From positions 1 through 32,941 of the IMG/VR virus record IMGVR_UViG_3300024259_000102: a stretch of 32,941 bases of DNA; one strand, 5' to 3'. Made by a program: the position numbers and the translations under genes. This document shows positions 17,881-25,842 of this stretch, piece after piece (within the stretch, counting starts at the first letter, position 1; each line of letters starts with the position of its first letter). The DNA is from a virus. The notes under the pieces are model-generated. The model saw only the letters and a program-made list of their open reading frames with translations. It made no database searches and had not been told where the DNA came from.

Positions 17881-18549
17881 CTAGTCGTCAATGGGGGTAA
17901 ACCCGCCATCGGCGTCTTCATGCGCTATTGTAACTGATCCTGAGCTTGTGAGGAAGGTCTCTGGATCGCCGTTTAGGGCAACCCAGAGAGAGTCGGAATC
18001 GTCCCAAATGTCTTCGTACTCTACCTTTACGGAAATACGCCTAATGAACACATTTTCGGGTATATACCTCGGATCCGGCTGGACATCCGCGCCATCCAAC
18101 GTAGGATCGTGTAGACCCGCCTGGATCATGCGGAGGAAGCCCATCTTTAGGATTCGCTTAACGATTTTGTAGTACCACACCACTACATCGGGATGCTCGG
18201 CGTACACGAATACGGTAAAGGTCGCCATGTCTACAGACCTAAACTGAGACCCGACGGTATAGTCGTCATCGTCAAGCAGGGCCATATCCCCCTGTCCCAG
18301 AAAGTCCTGCGCTGTATCGTCGCCAGACAAAGTGAGCGCCAGAATGGGAAATGGAGTATCGCCAAACCTAGCGAAGCTCTGCACGACAGTCGGAGGGTGC
18401 GACGCCCAGAACGCCTTAGCCTTCGTCAACTCGCCGGCTGACAGGTCTTGCAGGATCGAGTCCATTACGGCGGTATTCGCAGACACGGCCGCGACGCCTG
18501 TTCTCAAGACTTCCAAGACGATTCGCTGAGGTAGCCCGACCGTAGACAT
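17881..18549 (-). CDS. Tail terminator-like protein
   Basis: The 222-residue protein lies between the gp10-like completion protein and the sheath, where the tail terminator is normally found. That protein caps the tube and sheath and joins the tail to the head. Residues 1-25 form the expected N-terminal helix (PQRIVLEVLRTGVAAVSANT). The middle contains PFPILALTLSGDDTAQDFLG followed by DMATFTVFVYAEHPDVVVWY and a helix, then an antiparallel strand set (FIRRISVKVEYEDIWDDSDS). The alpha-beta order agrees with terminators of contractile phages. It overlaps the previous stop as TAATG. Assignment rests on position and fold pattern. Confidence 0.65.
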   Translation of the reverse strand: MSTVGLPQRIVLEVLRTGVAAVSANTAVMDSILQDLSAGELTKAKAFWASHPPTVVQSFARFGDTPFPILALTLSGDDTAQDFLGQGDMALLDDDDYTVGSQFRSVDMATFTVFVYAEHPDVVVWYYKIVKRILKMGFLRMIQAGLHDPTLDGADVQPDPRYIPENVFIRRISVKVEYEDIWDDSDSLWVALNGDPETFLTSSGSVTIAHEDADGGFTPIDD

Positions 18550-19367
18550 TACATGGCCCCTGTAGAGTGCCCGATACCACGAAACGCCTGGTCAAACAGG
18601 CGCTCTGCGATTCGAGGGATTTCCTTGACCGCGTCTCGAAACAAGTGACGACCTTCTATGCCCGGATGAATCCAGGCACGAGGATCGCTATTCTGCGACA
18701 CACGGCGAAACGTCATACGCATGTCACCACTACCCGACTTATAGTCTTTGCTCATCCGGACCATACCGGCGTGAATGTCGGTTTTATGGTGACTACGAAG
18801 TTTAGGAGACTGACCAGCAGGTAGGCGATCGCCCCACTTGGTAGCCGCGCCGCTGGCATGAGTCGTAGACCCAGCCATGTTAGCCCGACTAGTCATTCGC
18901 ATAATACGACGACCAAGTCGGGCCGCCTCTTCCCGAGTATGCGTGCCAGCCTTGGCATGCTGACTACCCATGGGCGCTCCATGCCGGCCAGTCGCCCCAG
19001 GGCCCATATGCCGAAACGGTACGGTCACATACGGGCCATTCTCCCCTTGCTTAACGGCGCGACCAGACAACAGAGCGGCTTTCATGTCGCCGCCCTCCCA
19101 TCCGTGCTCGACAGCATTCGGAAGCCAACCCACCAGTACGATAGTGGCGATCGTAGTCGGGTTCGACGGCAAACGCCGTTTAATGGAAAACTCGGGCTCC
19201 TGCAGCCCACGCTTATAGTCGTCCGACGCAGACGTTAGCTTTTTCTGCGCGAGTGACAGGATCTCGCTATGAATCGACCACACCAGATCTACCACTATAT
19301 CTCGCGTAACTCTGGGAAGGGCTGCGAGTACCGTAGGAGTGGCGCCTGTAAGGTCTACGATGATCAT
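18549..19367 (-). CDS. HK97 gp10-like tail completion / minor tail protein
   Basis: Residues 10-60 are a helix followed by basic residues (DIVVDLVWSIHSEILSLAQK). The 'alpha then beta with HG...' part (NAVEHGWEGGDMK, FRHMGPGATGRHGAPMGSQH) and the C-terminal WIHPGIEGRHLFRDAVKEIP are strongly reminiscent of HK97 gp10-type proteins, whose signature is 'tWiHPGi.a..f...a'. The central part is unusually long and His/Gly/Arg-rich (residues 115-190), so the protein is 272 residues compared with about 130-170 for compact members. It begins in an ATGA overlap and ends in a TAATG overlap, so it is coupled to both neighbours. Confidence 0.75.
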   Translation of the reverse strand: MIIVDLTGATPTVLAALPRVTRDIVVDLVWSIHSEILSLAQKKLTSASDDYKRGLQEPEFSIKRRLPSNPTTIATIVLVGWLPNAVEHGWEGGDMKAALLSGRAVKQGENGPYVTVPFRHMGPGATGRHGAPMGSQHAKAGTHTREEAARLGRRIMRMTSRANMAGSTTHASGAATKWGDRLPAGQSPKLRSHHKTDIHAGMVRMSKDYKSGSGDMRMTFRRVSQNSDPRAWIHPGIEGRHLFRDAVKEIPRIAERLFDQAFRGIGHSTGAM

Positions 19368-20176
19368 GAGCCCTGTTGCCTCACGAGATAGTCCAATTTG
19401 ATCTTAAACGTAGTCGGAAGCGTCTGTAGCGTGTCACGACCCTTGAGGCCCTTCTCGGGTCCTACGGAATGCTGGATCCCATACGTTGCGTCGTCCACCA
19501 TCCATACCGGGTGGCATACGTAGTGAATCGTATAGCGGGTCCCCGACGAAGGCCCTCGACCAGCGATCCATTCCATCCGCTTAGGTTCTGTTAGCGTCGC
19601 CCGGCGAATCTTCCAATCCGTACCTTCCCAGTACATGGACGAATCATCCGCCACGAACATGATCTCATCAGGCTCGTAACGCATCGCCGTCTTTTGGATA
19701 GCAGTAGTGCGATCCGACTTGCCAATGGGAACCAGCGGAGTAGCGCCTCTTAGCGTCGTCTCTGTCCAGGTCATTTTCTGCTGGACACCGATGAACCGAT
19801 CACGGAAACCGACGCGCATATCGTCGGTAACGGTAAGCAGTGCGTCTGCGAACGTGAACGGCCCGAAGTTCTGGTATAGGTCTGGTTTTAGCGCCGCCTG
19901 CGCGAACACGGCCTTAATCGGGTGGTAGCTCCTGGAACTGTGCCTCTCGTCCTTAACGTACGGATTGATATACCACCAACCGTCGCCTAGGCAACGAACA
20001 CAAGTCGGATCAGGCTGATACGTCTCACTGTCGTTCAATGAACACGGGCACGCCACGGCCCTGGACCAATGAAAGTCCAGGCCCAATCCGTGGATCGCCT
20101 TAGTGAACAACGACGGGTCAAACGTCGCCTTAGGCGTCGTCTTGGTCGGATCGCGTTGGCCCGGTCCCTGTCCCAT
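19364..20176 (-). CDS. Head closure / neck protein with four-Cys motif
   Basis: The 270-residue protein follows the head-tail adaptor and precedes the completion and terminator genes, where the head closure (stopper-like) protein is found. Residues 43-62 hold a CPC plus CVRC arrangement (C43, C45, C59, C62), which I associate with metal-binding neck proteins of myophages. The rest is beta-rich: FGPFTFADALLTVTDDMRVG, DRFIGVQQKMTWTETTLRG, EIMFVADDSSMYWEGTDWKI. It ends with a strand and basic tail. It starts as TAATG with the adaptor and ends as ATGA with the next gene. The function is inferred from position and motif. Confidence 0.65.
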   Translation of the reverse strand: MGQGPGQRDPTKTTPKATFDPSLFTKAIHGLGLDFHWSRAVACPCSLNDSETYQPDPTCVRCLGDGWWYINPYVKDERHSSRSYHPIKAVFAQAALKPDLYQNFGPFTFADALLTVTDDMRVGFRDRFIGVQQKMTWTETTLRGATPLVPIGKSDRTTAIQKTAMRYEPDEIMFVADDSSMYWEGTDWKIRRATLTEPKRMEWIAGRGPSSGTRYTIHYVCHPVWMVDDATYGIQHSVGPEKGLKGRDTLQTLPTTFKIKLDYLVRQQGS

Positions 20177-21528
20177 TACACGACCACCATTCTCGTGCCC
20201 TTACCGTAGTAACGACGCAAGTTCGGGAGCATTTCCTTTATCTCTTTCTGGTACTCGATGATACGAGCACCGTAGCCAGAATTAGTCGCCGACGAGGTCG
20301 TCCCGACGTTCTGAGACAGCCCGGGAATGCTGATCGACTTGTTAGCGATACCCGCGCCAGCGATAAGATCGCCGGCAATATTGAACACACCGATCGCCGC
20401 TTGCATGGCGATAATGTGCTTTAGGTCCGCGGGTAGGTCGCCAGGCTCGAATCCCGCACGATACGTAAAGTGCCAAATGCCAGGCACCCGACCCGTAGCA
20501 CCACTCCACAGCGGCATCAGGGCCCCAGGGATCAACAGTACGTCTGCGATGTTACCTTGCCCTGGCACGATCTGAATCACGCCTGACTTACCCTCATCCT
20601 GCAGGACGATCCACTCGGAACTAATCTCTACAGAACTCGCCATCGACGGGTATTGAAACTTAACCTCGTCGATACTAATGATGGGGTACTCGTGTAGCTG
20701 GAAGTACCCCCATCGCCCGTAATCCCTGGCGAAATGGTCGTGCGTCTCGTCCGAAATATCCTCGGCGACCAACTTGATATCCAGCTCCTTTGCGAGCCAG
20801 GCAGTCGCAGCGTCGATATACTGCCGATACATGCGATTCGGGAACGGATTACCGTCGTCGTCCGTCAACGTAGTTCCGAACAAGTATACGTCTTTAAGCT
20901 CGTCAATCGTCAACAGAAGATCCGCAGACTCGGACACACCGGACTTAGGCTCAGACCTTTGCGAGTACTCGTCAGGAGTTGGCGCAGTGGCGCGATACAC
21001 GGCTCTATAGTAGTACGAACTATCTGCGGCGACATCCGTAAACTCGTACAGATTGGCGCCAACTTGCATTGTAAGCGCATCCAGCTCGCTATACGTCCCG
21101 GTAACACCCGTGATAGACCTTTCCAGGACTACCTCGTTATACCGCTCCCGCACAGTAGCCTCGTCTACTACAGCGATAGATACGTCTATATACGTGTCCC
21201 CACTGTCCTCGTCTACGTAATACTTAGTCTGCTCCACCTTGGGAGTTAGGCCAAGGAGGTCAAAACGAACGTCAGAGTCGGGGCACACGAAATCGCGCTC
21301 GTACCCGATCGCTTGAATGGTCAGGGTGTATCGGAACTTCGAGACTGCCTGAATCGTAAATGTACCGTCCGACGCGGTCAGTACCTCTACTGGATCCATG
21401 ATGATACCGGACCCAGAGATCGCCTCTGCCCCTGCCTCAGTGGGAGGGGCAGGGGTCAGGCGGATCGGGACATTCTCAACACCGCTTCCCGACGCGTCCG
21501 CGATCGTCCCTGTAATGTCGATCGCCAT
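20176..21528 (-). CDS. Head-tail adaptor with N-terminal Ig-like domains
   Basis: The C-terminal half (about 205-450) is helical and fits an adaptor that binds the portal: LTIDELKDVYLFGTTLTDDD, YIDAATAWLAKELDIKL, then the strand part YFQLHEYPIISIDEVKFQYP, and a helix (LPADLKHIIAMQAAIGVFNI). The first 95 residues are a carboxypeptidase-regulatory-like beta-sandwich (DITGTIADASGSGVENVPIR, then LTASDGTFTIQAVSKFRYTL). Residues 95-200 resemble a fibronectin type III or Ig domain ending in SSYYYRAVYRA. Such extra domains would project from the neck. GAGGT precedes the ATG. The adaptor assignment rests on the helical part and position. Confidence 0.7.
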   Translation of the reverse strand: MAIDITGTIADASGSGVENVPIRLTPAPPTEAGAEAISGSGIIMDPVEVLTASDGTFTIQAVSKFRYTLTIQAIGYERDFVCPDSDVRFDLLGLTPKVEQTKYYVDEDSGDTYIDVSIAVVDEATVRERYNEVVLERSITGVTGTYSELDALTMQVGANLYEFTDVAADSSYYYRAVYRATAPTPDEYSQRSEPKSGVSESADLLLTIDELKDVYLFGTTLTDDDGNPFPNRMYRQYIDAATAWLAKELDIKLVAEDISDETHDHFARDYGRWGYFQLHEYPIISIDEVKFQYPSMASSVEISSEWIVLQDEGKSGVIQIVPGQGNIADVLLIPGALMPLWSGATGRVPGIWHFTYRAGFEPGDLPADLKHIIAMQAAIGVFNIAGDLIAGAGIANKSISIPGLSQNVGTTSSATNSGYGARIIEYQKEIKEMLPNLRRYYGKGTRMVVV

Positions 21529-21545
21529 GGGACCTCACAGTCAGG

Positions 21546-22034
21546 CTACATGCTGTCCATTTGTCTCGTTACTTCTAGCAAAGCACGAGAGTTAGCGCGG
21601 TTACCGCCGTCGGCCCACACCTTAAATCGCATATACCGGCCAACAGTAGGGATAGACCAGCCAACCCTCGTAGATACGGCCGTAACCAGGTCCCATACCT
21701 TGCGAACCAGAATACCGTCGTCGGCTTCGTCTTCGTACAGATCAAACCAGCGAGCAGTAGTAGCGTTGTCTTCGTACAGAACCTGCGCTGCTACGTGTAC
21801 TGCTGTAGTCGCCGTGCCTTGAGTATGCGCGAGAAACGCCGTAAGCCTATCGTACCCAGACACGCGGATAGGATCGCCCCATACCGCGGCTCCCTCTGCG
21901 ACCATGTCCGCTTCTTCGTAATCCTCACTAGCTACGACTCTGAAGTCCTGATCCAGGTAATTGGTCTTGCGCTCCTGGTGGTGCCTCAGACCCGTTGCCT
22001 GCGCTTGCTCTGCTCTAGTGTCATCCGCGGGCAT
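21546..22034 (-). CDS. Small virion protein of beta-sandwich type, 162 aa
   Basis: The N-terminal 40 residues are charged and helical (TRAEQAQATGLRHHQERKTN). From residue 45 there are alternating strands: VWGDPIRVSGYDRLTAFLAH, TAVHVAAQVLYEDNATTARW, and a last strand pair with GWSIPTVGRYMRFKVWADGG. This looks like a compact beta-sandwich capsid or tail accessory protein. GGAG is 6 bases before the ATG, directly downstream of a strong hairpin. It sits after two probable decoration genes and before the adaptor. Decoration or neck accessory function is plausible but not proven. Confidence 0.55.
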   Translation of the reverse strand: MPADDTRAEQAQATGLRHHQERKTNYLDQDFRVVASEDYEEADMVAEGAAVWGDPIRVSGYDRLTAFLAHTQGTATTAVHVAAQVLYEDNATTARWFDLYEDEADDGILVRKVWDLVTAVSTRVGWSIPTVGRYMRFKVWADGGNRANSRALLEVTRQMDSM

Positions 22035-22047
22035 GTCTTACTCCAGA

Positions 22048-22083
22048 ATGCCGCCAGGAGCCGCGAGGGCGCCCTGGCGGCAT
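22048..22083 (-). other. Perfect 11-bp hairpin in intergenic gap
   Basis: ATGCCGCCAGG and CCTGGCGGCAT pair perfectly around a 14-base loop that can itself fold through GCG and CGC. The hairpin lies between the second decoration-like gene and the next gene, right before its GGAG ribosome site. No T-run follows on the transcript, so it is not a standard intrinsic terminator. It could be an mRNA-stability or processing element. Confidence 0.7.
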
Positions 22084-22094
22084 GAATACGTACG

Positions 22095-22871
22095 CTATGG
22101 GGTGGCTGTGACCACGGATACCGCGCCCGAGGTCGGATACTCGACTCGGTAGTTTTTTGCTCCGTCAGGCAGCGTAGTAGGCGACCAGCCCTTGCCTTGC
22201 GCCGTAGTCTTGTCCCAAGTTGACGCTTCGGTCACACCGTCAACACCAAGAACGCCAGGCCCAGACGGCGGCGACGCGGTCGCGAACTTATGCCACGTAT
22301 CGATCGAGCATGTAGCGGGGTTAGCGCCTGCCGCTCCCTTGGTCGCACTGGCGACGGTCTTATAGCACTTGGTACTCTGTACCACACCGCCACCAGCACC
22401 AGGATTAACGATAACCTCTGTACACGCGGCGTCGTCGATGTCGGTGCCAATGGGGGTAATGTCGCCACCGTCCCAACCCACACCGAAAGTAAAGCTAATG
22501 CTACGGGGCACGTCGGGATCGGTGAAAGCACCTGGGAAGTTGTTGGACACGTCGTTACCGGCGAAACCTGCGTGAACTCCGGCGACAGCATCGCCGGCAG
22601 GAGCGGCAATCGCCTCATTCACCATGTCGATAGAGTCAGCAGCGTCCTCGAACGTAGAGTCAGCGTCGAGACCCTGATCCCACGAAGTGCCGTCCCACAC
22701 GAACTCCTTACCGGCGATCGCACCGGCGACACCGATGATCTTAGAACCGATAGGGCGATCCCAGCCAGTAGCCGCCTCAGGTGTAGACGTAGCAGGCGCA
22801 GTACCGCTCCCGTGTTCGATAGAGGGTGCGCTATCCTGTCGGAACGTAAATCGTACGTGAGTATATGCCAT
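22095..22871 (-). CDS. Probable capsid decoration protein, paralogue 2
   Basis: The 258-residue protein shares a domain with its upstream neighbour. Residues 87-245 align with residues 106-262 of the other, with common IAAPA, AGVHA, PGAFTDP, VPR, TFG, W.GGD, GTD.DDA and LPDG..NY. The unshared first 85 residues include SKIIGVAGAIAGKEFVWDG, a beta-strand-like start. The Gly/Ala/Asp-rich beta pattern is common among head decoration proteins and other surface proteins. A location two genes after the major capsid protein supports decoration or head-fibre function. AGAGG precedes the ATG. Confidence 0.6.
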   Translation of the reverse strand: MAYTHVRFTFRQDSAPSIEHGSGTAPATSTPEAATGWDRPIGSKIIGVAGAIAGKEFVWDGTSWDQGLDADSTFEDAADSIDMVNEAIAAPAGDAVAGVHAGFAGNDVSNNFPGAFTDPDVPRSISFTFGVGWDGGDITPIGTDIDDAACTEVIVNPGAGGGVVQSTKCYKTVASATKGAAGANPATCSIDTWHKFATASPPSGPGVLGVDGVTEASTWDKTTAQGKGWSPTTLPDGAKNYRVEYPTSGAVSVVTATP

Positions 22872-22897
22872 GGTATACCTCTTATGTCGTTAGGCAG

Positions 22898-23686
22898 TTA
22901 TACCGGAACTGCCCATGCGTAGTTACGACTTCCATCAGGAAGCTGTGTGGGGGTGAACGCGTTGTAAGTGGAATCCCAAGCAGCGGGATCGTTGTTTCCG
23001 TCTTCGGTAAGAACACCCATAGCCGCCGCGAGAGTAGCGACCATACCGAACTTGTGGCCCCATCCGCAGGTAGCGTCGTGGTTCAAACCGCCGGGGCCTG
23101 CCGCAGCATGCGTGATCGCCGTGACCGTCTTGAAGATTTTAATACCAGCTACCAGCGCGCCAGCACTCGCGGTAATGACTTCGGATACAGGAGCGTCGTC
23201 TTGATCCGTACCGACCACCGTAGCGTCGCCGCCGGCCCAGGCAGAGCCAAACGTAATCGTCACGTTGCGAGGTACAGTAGGATCCGTAAACGCGCCAGGC
23301 CAGGTCTGCACGTCGTCTGTATTAGCGGCATGCACGCCAGCCGCATCGTCTGCGGCAGGAGCGGCGATCGCGCCAATATGCCAAAGACTGGACGCCACCA
23401 GAGCAGCATCCGCAGTGGCGAGAGCAGTCTGCAAGTCGCCAGCAGGGAAGTAGACGAGAGCGCCTTCTACGTCTACCTCGGACGCGTCATGCTTGTTAGA
23501 CGTACCGTCCTCGTGGGCGTCGATTTGCGCCTGAGGCACGGCGACAGATACGTCGATAGCGTCCATGAGCCGATCCATGAATGTCGGCATATCGGCGCCG
23601 TGTGGCCTGTTGGAGAGAGCGGGGATATAGTCGCGAATGAAGCGACGTTCTTCTGCGGTCAGAATGGTAGTCTTGTCCAGAGCCAT
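22898..23686 (-). CDS. Probable capsid decoration protein, paralogue 1
   Basis: The 262-residue protein has a helical N-terminus (TTILTAEERRFIRDYIPALS, then MPTFMDRLMDAIDVSVAVP) and a short His/Asp-rich stretch. Residues 106-262 are the domain shared with the gene at 22095..22871: IAAPAADDAAGVHA, PGAFTDPTVPRNVTITFG, SAWAGGDATVVGTDQDDA, and a C-terminal QLPDGSRNY. The N-terminal helix differs from that of its paralogue, so one may bind the capsid by a different route. GGGAG precedes the ATG. A capsid-surface role is inferred from location and domain type. Confidence 0.6.
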   Translation of the reverse strand: MALDKTTILTAEERRFIRDYIPALSNRPHGADMPTFMDRLMDAIDVSVAVPQAQIDAHEDGTSNKHDASEVDVEGALVYFPAGDLQTALATADAALVASSLWHIGAIAAPAADDAAGVHAANTDDVQTWPGAFTDPTVPRNVTITFGSAWAGGDATVVGTDQDDAPVSEVITASAGALVAGIKIFKTVTAITHAAAGPGGLNHDATCGWGHKFGMVATLAAAMGVLTEDGNNDPAAWDSTYNAFTPTQLPDGSRNYAWAVPV

Positions 23687-23718
23687 CGTTTGTACTCCCT
23701 TCCGGGTGGCCTAGAGGG

Positions 23719-24249
23719 TTAGTCCTTAGCGACCTTCGGAGGAAGGTCCGCAGCCTTTTCGCGAATCGATGCGATCAGGGCAGACTTAGGACGCAGTGCC
23801 TTCTCTCGCTTAGACATCGCAATGCCAGCGCCGCGGGCCAGGTCCAGCCATTCCCTAATCGTCAAGTAGTTATTATCGTTGGGCAGAGAATCGGCGAGCG
23901 AGGCCGACTTCTCAGAACGGTCGGGCAGTTCCTCGCCGATAACCTCGCTCGCCAGAGACTCAGAATCAGCCTTCTTGCGAGGCGGGGGAGGAGCGGCCTT
24001 CTTTTTAGGAACCGGTGAGGCAGGGGGCGCCGAAACAGGCACTCGCCTAAACATCTTCCCAAAGCTGTCGAACTCTTCTACGTCCTCAGGGAGAACACCA
24101 GAAACATCGCTAATTGCGCTTCCCTTGCGAGAAACGAGGTGAAGCTCTGCGGTACTCGGGTGGACATGGTACTTGCGACCAGAGGGCCCAGCTACGAACT
24201 GCCCCTTAGCGTAATCTTTGCGATGCTTAATGCGAATGAGAGTAGGCAT
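23719..24249 (-). CDS. Pro/Lys-rich head-region protein with C-terminal helical motif
   Basis: An upstream start at 24303 is possible, but AGGAGG lies 7 bases before the ATG at 24249, giving 176 residues. The N-terminal 60 residues are basic and beta-like (TLIRIKHRKDYAKGQFVAGP, then YHVHPSTAELHLVSRKG). A central Pro/Lys linker follows (VPKKKAAPPPPRKKADSE). The last 45 residues (NNYLTIREWLDLARGAGIAM, then KSALIASIREKA) look like a SAP or HeH helix-extended loop-helix motif. Similar small genes follow capsid genes in other phages. Function is unknown; a DNA-facing or head-binding role would be speculation. Confidence 0.6.
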   Translation of the reverse strand: MPTLIRIKHRKDYAKGQFVAGPSGRKYHVHPSTAELHLVSRKGSAISDVSGVLPEDVEEFDSFGKMFRRVPVSAPPASPVPKKKAAPPPPRKKADSESLASEVIGEELPDRSEKSASLADSLPNDNNYLTIREWLDLARGAGIAMSKREKALRPKSALIASIREKAADLPPKVAKD

Positions 24250-24274
24250 GCCGGGTCCTCCTGTACTGTGGGGT

Positions 24275-24304
24275 GTTGTCGCGGCGCCCGACGGCCGCGA
24301 CAAC
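24275..24304 (-). other. Perfect 11-bp hairpin after the capsid gene
   Basis: GTTGTCGCGGC and GCCGCGACAAC pair perfectly around an 8-base loop, starting about 15 bases after the capsid stop. No T-run follows on the transcript side, so Rho-independent termination is not supported. As it lies between the likely most abundant message and its downstream gene, a stabilising or processing role is possible. Confidence 0.75.
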
Positions 24305-24318
24305 CACGTTCAACAATC

Positions 24319-25815
24319 TTACGCGTGACGACCAGTCGCGAGGCGGCCGACATTCACGAACATACCGCACTTTTTGGGCATCATGATCTGCAGAGCACCG
24401 TAAATCACCTGCATCCAACGCACGCTCGTATCGATCGTGGCGAGCGGAATGCGAGTAAATGGAGCCAACTGCTTCCACTTGAGAACCTCGGACGACTGCG
24501 AGAGCATATACGCCTTAGAGGTGTTCGGGTGGAACCGGTTAAGGTCCACGATGGTCTGCGCCGCTGCAGAACGCGCCACACGGAAGATCGTCCTACAAGT
24601 AGTAGCCGCGCCATCCTTGTCGGAACGGTAGACCTCGTAGTACGAAGTATTAGGGCCGTTATCCACGACAGCGATCGACGCCTGGTCGCCGGCGCTCACG
24701 GTCAACTGTGCGGAAGTCGCGGGGGCCGACTTACCGTAACGACTACCAGCACACACCTTGTACCAATACGCTCCCGCCCAGGTGGCGGTAAACGACTTAG
24801 AACCCGCACCCGCATACGCCGGAGAGGTCACACCCGAGATCGTGGGAGTGGTGGGGCGGACACCAGCTCGCCCAACACCCGCGGCCACTGGAGTCTTGCT
24901 GGCTACGATGAAGATGTTAGGATTCAGGTTGATATCACCGAATGGGGTCGCCACAGCGGAGATATTGATACCAGCCTTGCCGCCAGTAGGCGCCGGGAGA
25001 TCGTAGCGCTCCTTCGGATACATGATCTTGGACAGATCCTTAGTCGCCCCGGTATCGGTCCACAGATCGGTGGGCGCGCCGTAGTTCGGCTCGGCCACGA
25101 GCAGTTCGGCCATATCGGTAATGTAGTCCTCGCTAAGAGGGTTACCGCTACAGTCGATGACGTGCTCGTCGTCCTCATAGCCCGAAAGCATACCATCGTC
25201 CTGGACCGTGGCACCCCAGGCGCTAACCAGGAGTTTCTCGAGGCCGTCGAACTGGATGGATACCAGGTCCTCGTCACCGTAGAACATAGCACGCTCGATC
25301 TGCCGCAGCAGGAACATGGTACCGTTTACAGTCTCGCGGGCCATAGCGTCGCCATGCGCAGTACGCAGAACCGACATAACATGGGTGACTCTACGAGTCG
25401 TACCCATGAACTTGATCCGTGTGTACTGGCGGCTGTATGTCGAGTCGTCTTCCTCAGGGAGGTCTCCCTCGCTAATGAAGATAGCGTCGCCACTACCGTA
25501 CTCCTCGAGTCGGTTGTACTCCTCGACGGTGTTATACGCTGGATCCTTATACAGCGCCTTCCAGAACTTGACGTCCTTCGCCTTATACGTAGTGTTGAAC
25601 AGCGTTTGGTCCAAACTTTCCACACGAAGAGGGAAGCCCTCACCCGCGGCAGTACCGGGGCTATTGATGTCGCTTCCTGCCTCGAGGGCCTTGTTTAGGG
25701 CGTCAACGTCGGCCATGGAGGAGATCCCCCCGATAGCTTCGCCGCCTTCAGCCATGAGCCCACCCTGGTTGGCGAGCCCCTGATAATCCATCCATGACAC
25801 GATTTCGCCGGCCAT
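24319..25815 (-). CDS. Major capsid protein (SPO1/A511-like, with Ig-like insertion)
   Basis: This forms the icosahedral head lattice. Residues 60-200 carry the family pattern I recall from A511 and SPO1 capsid proteins: FPLRVESLD, then VKFWKALYKDPAYNTVEEYN, IKFMGTTRRVTHVMSVLRTA, IERAMFYGDEDL, and FDGLEKLL. The fold continues with ITDMAELLVAEPNYGAPTDL at about 230-250. Residues 318-425 are inserted and look like fibronectin type III (TPTISGVTSPAYAGAGSKSF, WYKVCAGSRYGKS, then YYEVYRSDKDGA). The C-terminus returns to the capsid core at about 430-498. Length is 498 residues. GGAGT is 6 bases before the ATG. Assignment is by pattern, not by search. Confidence 0.9.
   Translation of the reverse strand: MAGEIVSWMDYQGLANQGGLMAEGGEAIGGISSMADVDALNKALEAGSDINSPGTAAGEGFPLRVESLDQTLFNTTYKAKDVKFWKALYKDPAYNTVEEYNRLEEYGSGDAIFISEGDLPEEDDSTYSRQYTRIKFMGTTRRVTHVMSVLRTAHGDAMARETVNGTMFLLRQIERAMFYGDEDLVSIQFDGLEKLLVSAWGATVQDDGMLSGYEDDEHVIDCSGNPLSEDYITDMAELLVAEPNYGAPTDLWTDTGATKDLSKIMYPKERYDLPAPTGGKAGINISAVATPFGDINLNPNIFIVASKTPVAAGVGRAGVRPTTPTISGVTSPAYAGAGSKSFTATWAGAYWYKVCAGSRYGKSAPATSAQLTVSAGDQASIAVVDNGPNTSYYEVYRSDKDGAATTCRTIFRVARSAAAQTIVDLNRFHPNTSKAYMLSQSSEVLKWKQLAPFTRIPLATIDTSVRWMQVIYGALQIMMPKKCGMFVNVGRLATGRHA
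25609..25701 (-). repeat. Segment of capsid N-terminus shared with the protease
   Basis: Capsid residues 39-69 run from ALNKALEAG through PGTAAGEGFPLRVESLD. They match residues 168-198 of the prohead protease at 20 of 31 positions without gaps. The DNA of the two copies is much less alike, so the match is held at protein level. It lies just before the capsid core, where a maturation or scaffold-binding segment is expected. Confidence 0.75.
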
Positions 25816-25842
25816 GTTTTACTCCTGCTTGGTTTGTAGGGT

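Noticed and set aside
22048-22083. Intrinsic transcription terminator
   Set aside because: The stem is strong but no T-run follows in either direction, so it was listed only as a hairpin; the same holds for 24275..24304.
23719-24303. 194-residue version of the Pro/Lys-rich protein starting at 24303
   Set aside because: The start would lie inside the 11-bp hairpin and has no ribosome site, while AGGAGG is correctly placed before the ATG at 24249.
24139-25698. 519-codon open frame on the plus strand opposite the capsid gene
   Set aside because: It lies wholly antisense to a clearly recognised capsid gene, has no ribosome site worth noting, is rich in Arg and His in the way antisense frames are, and shows no domain.
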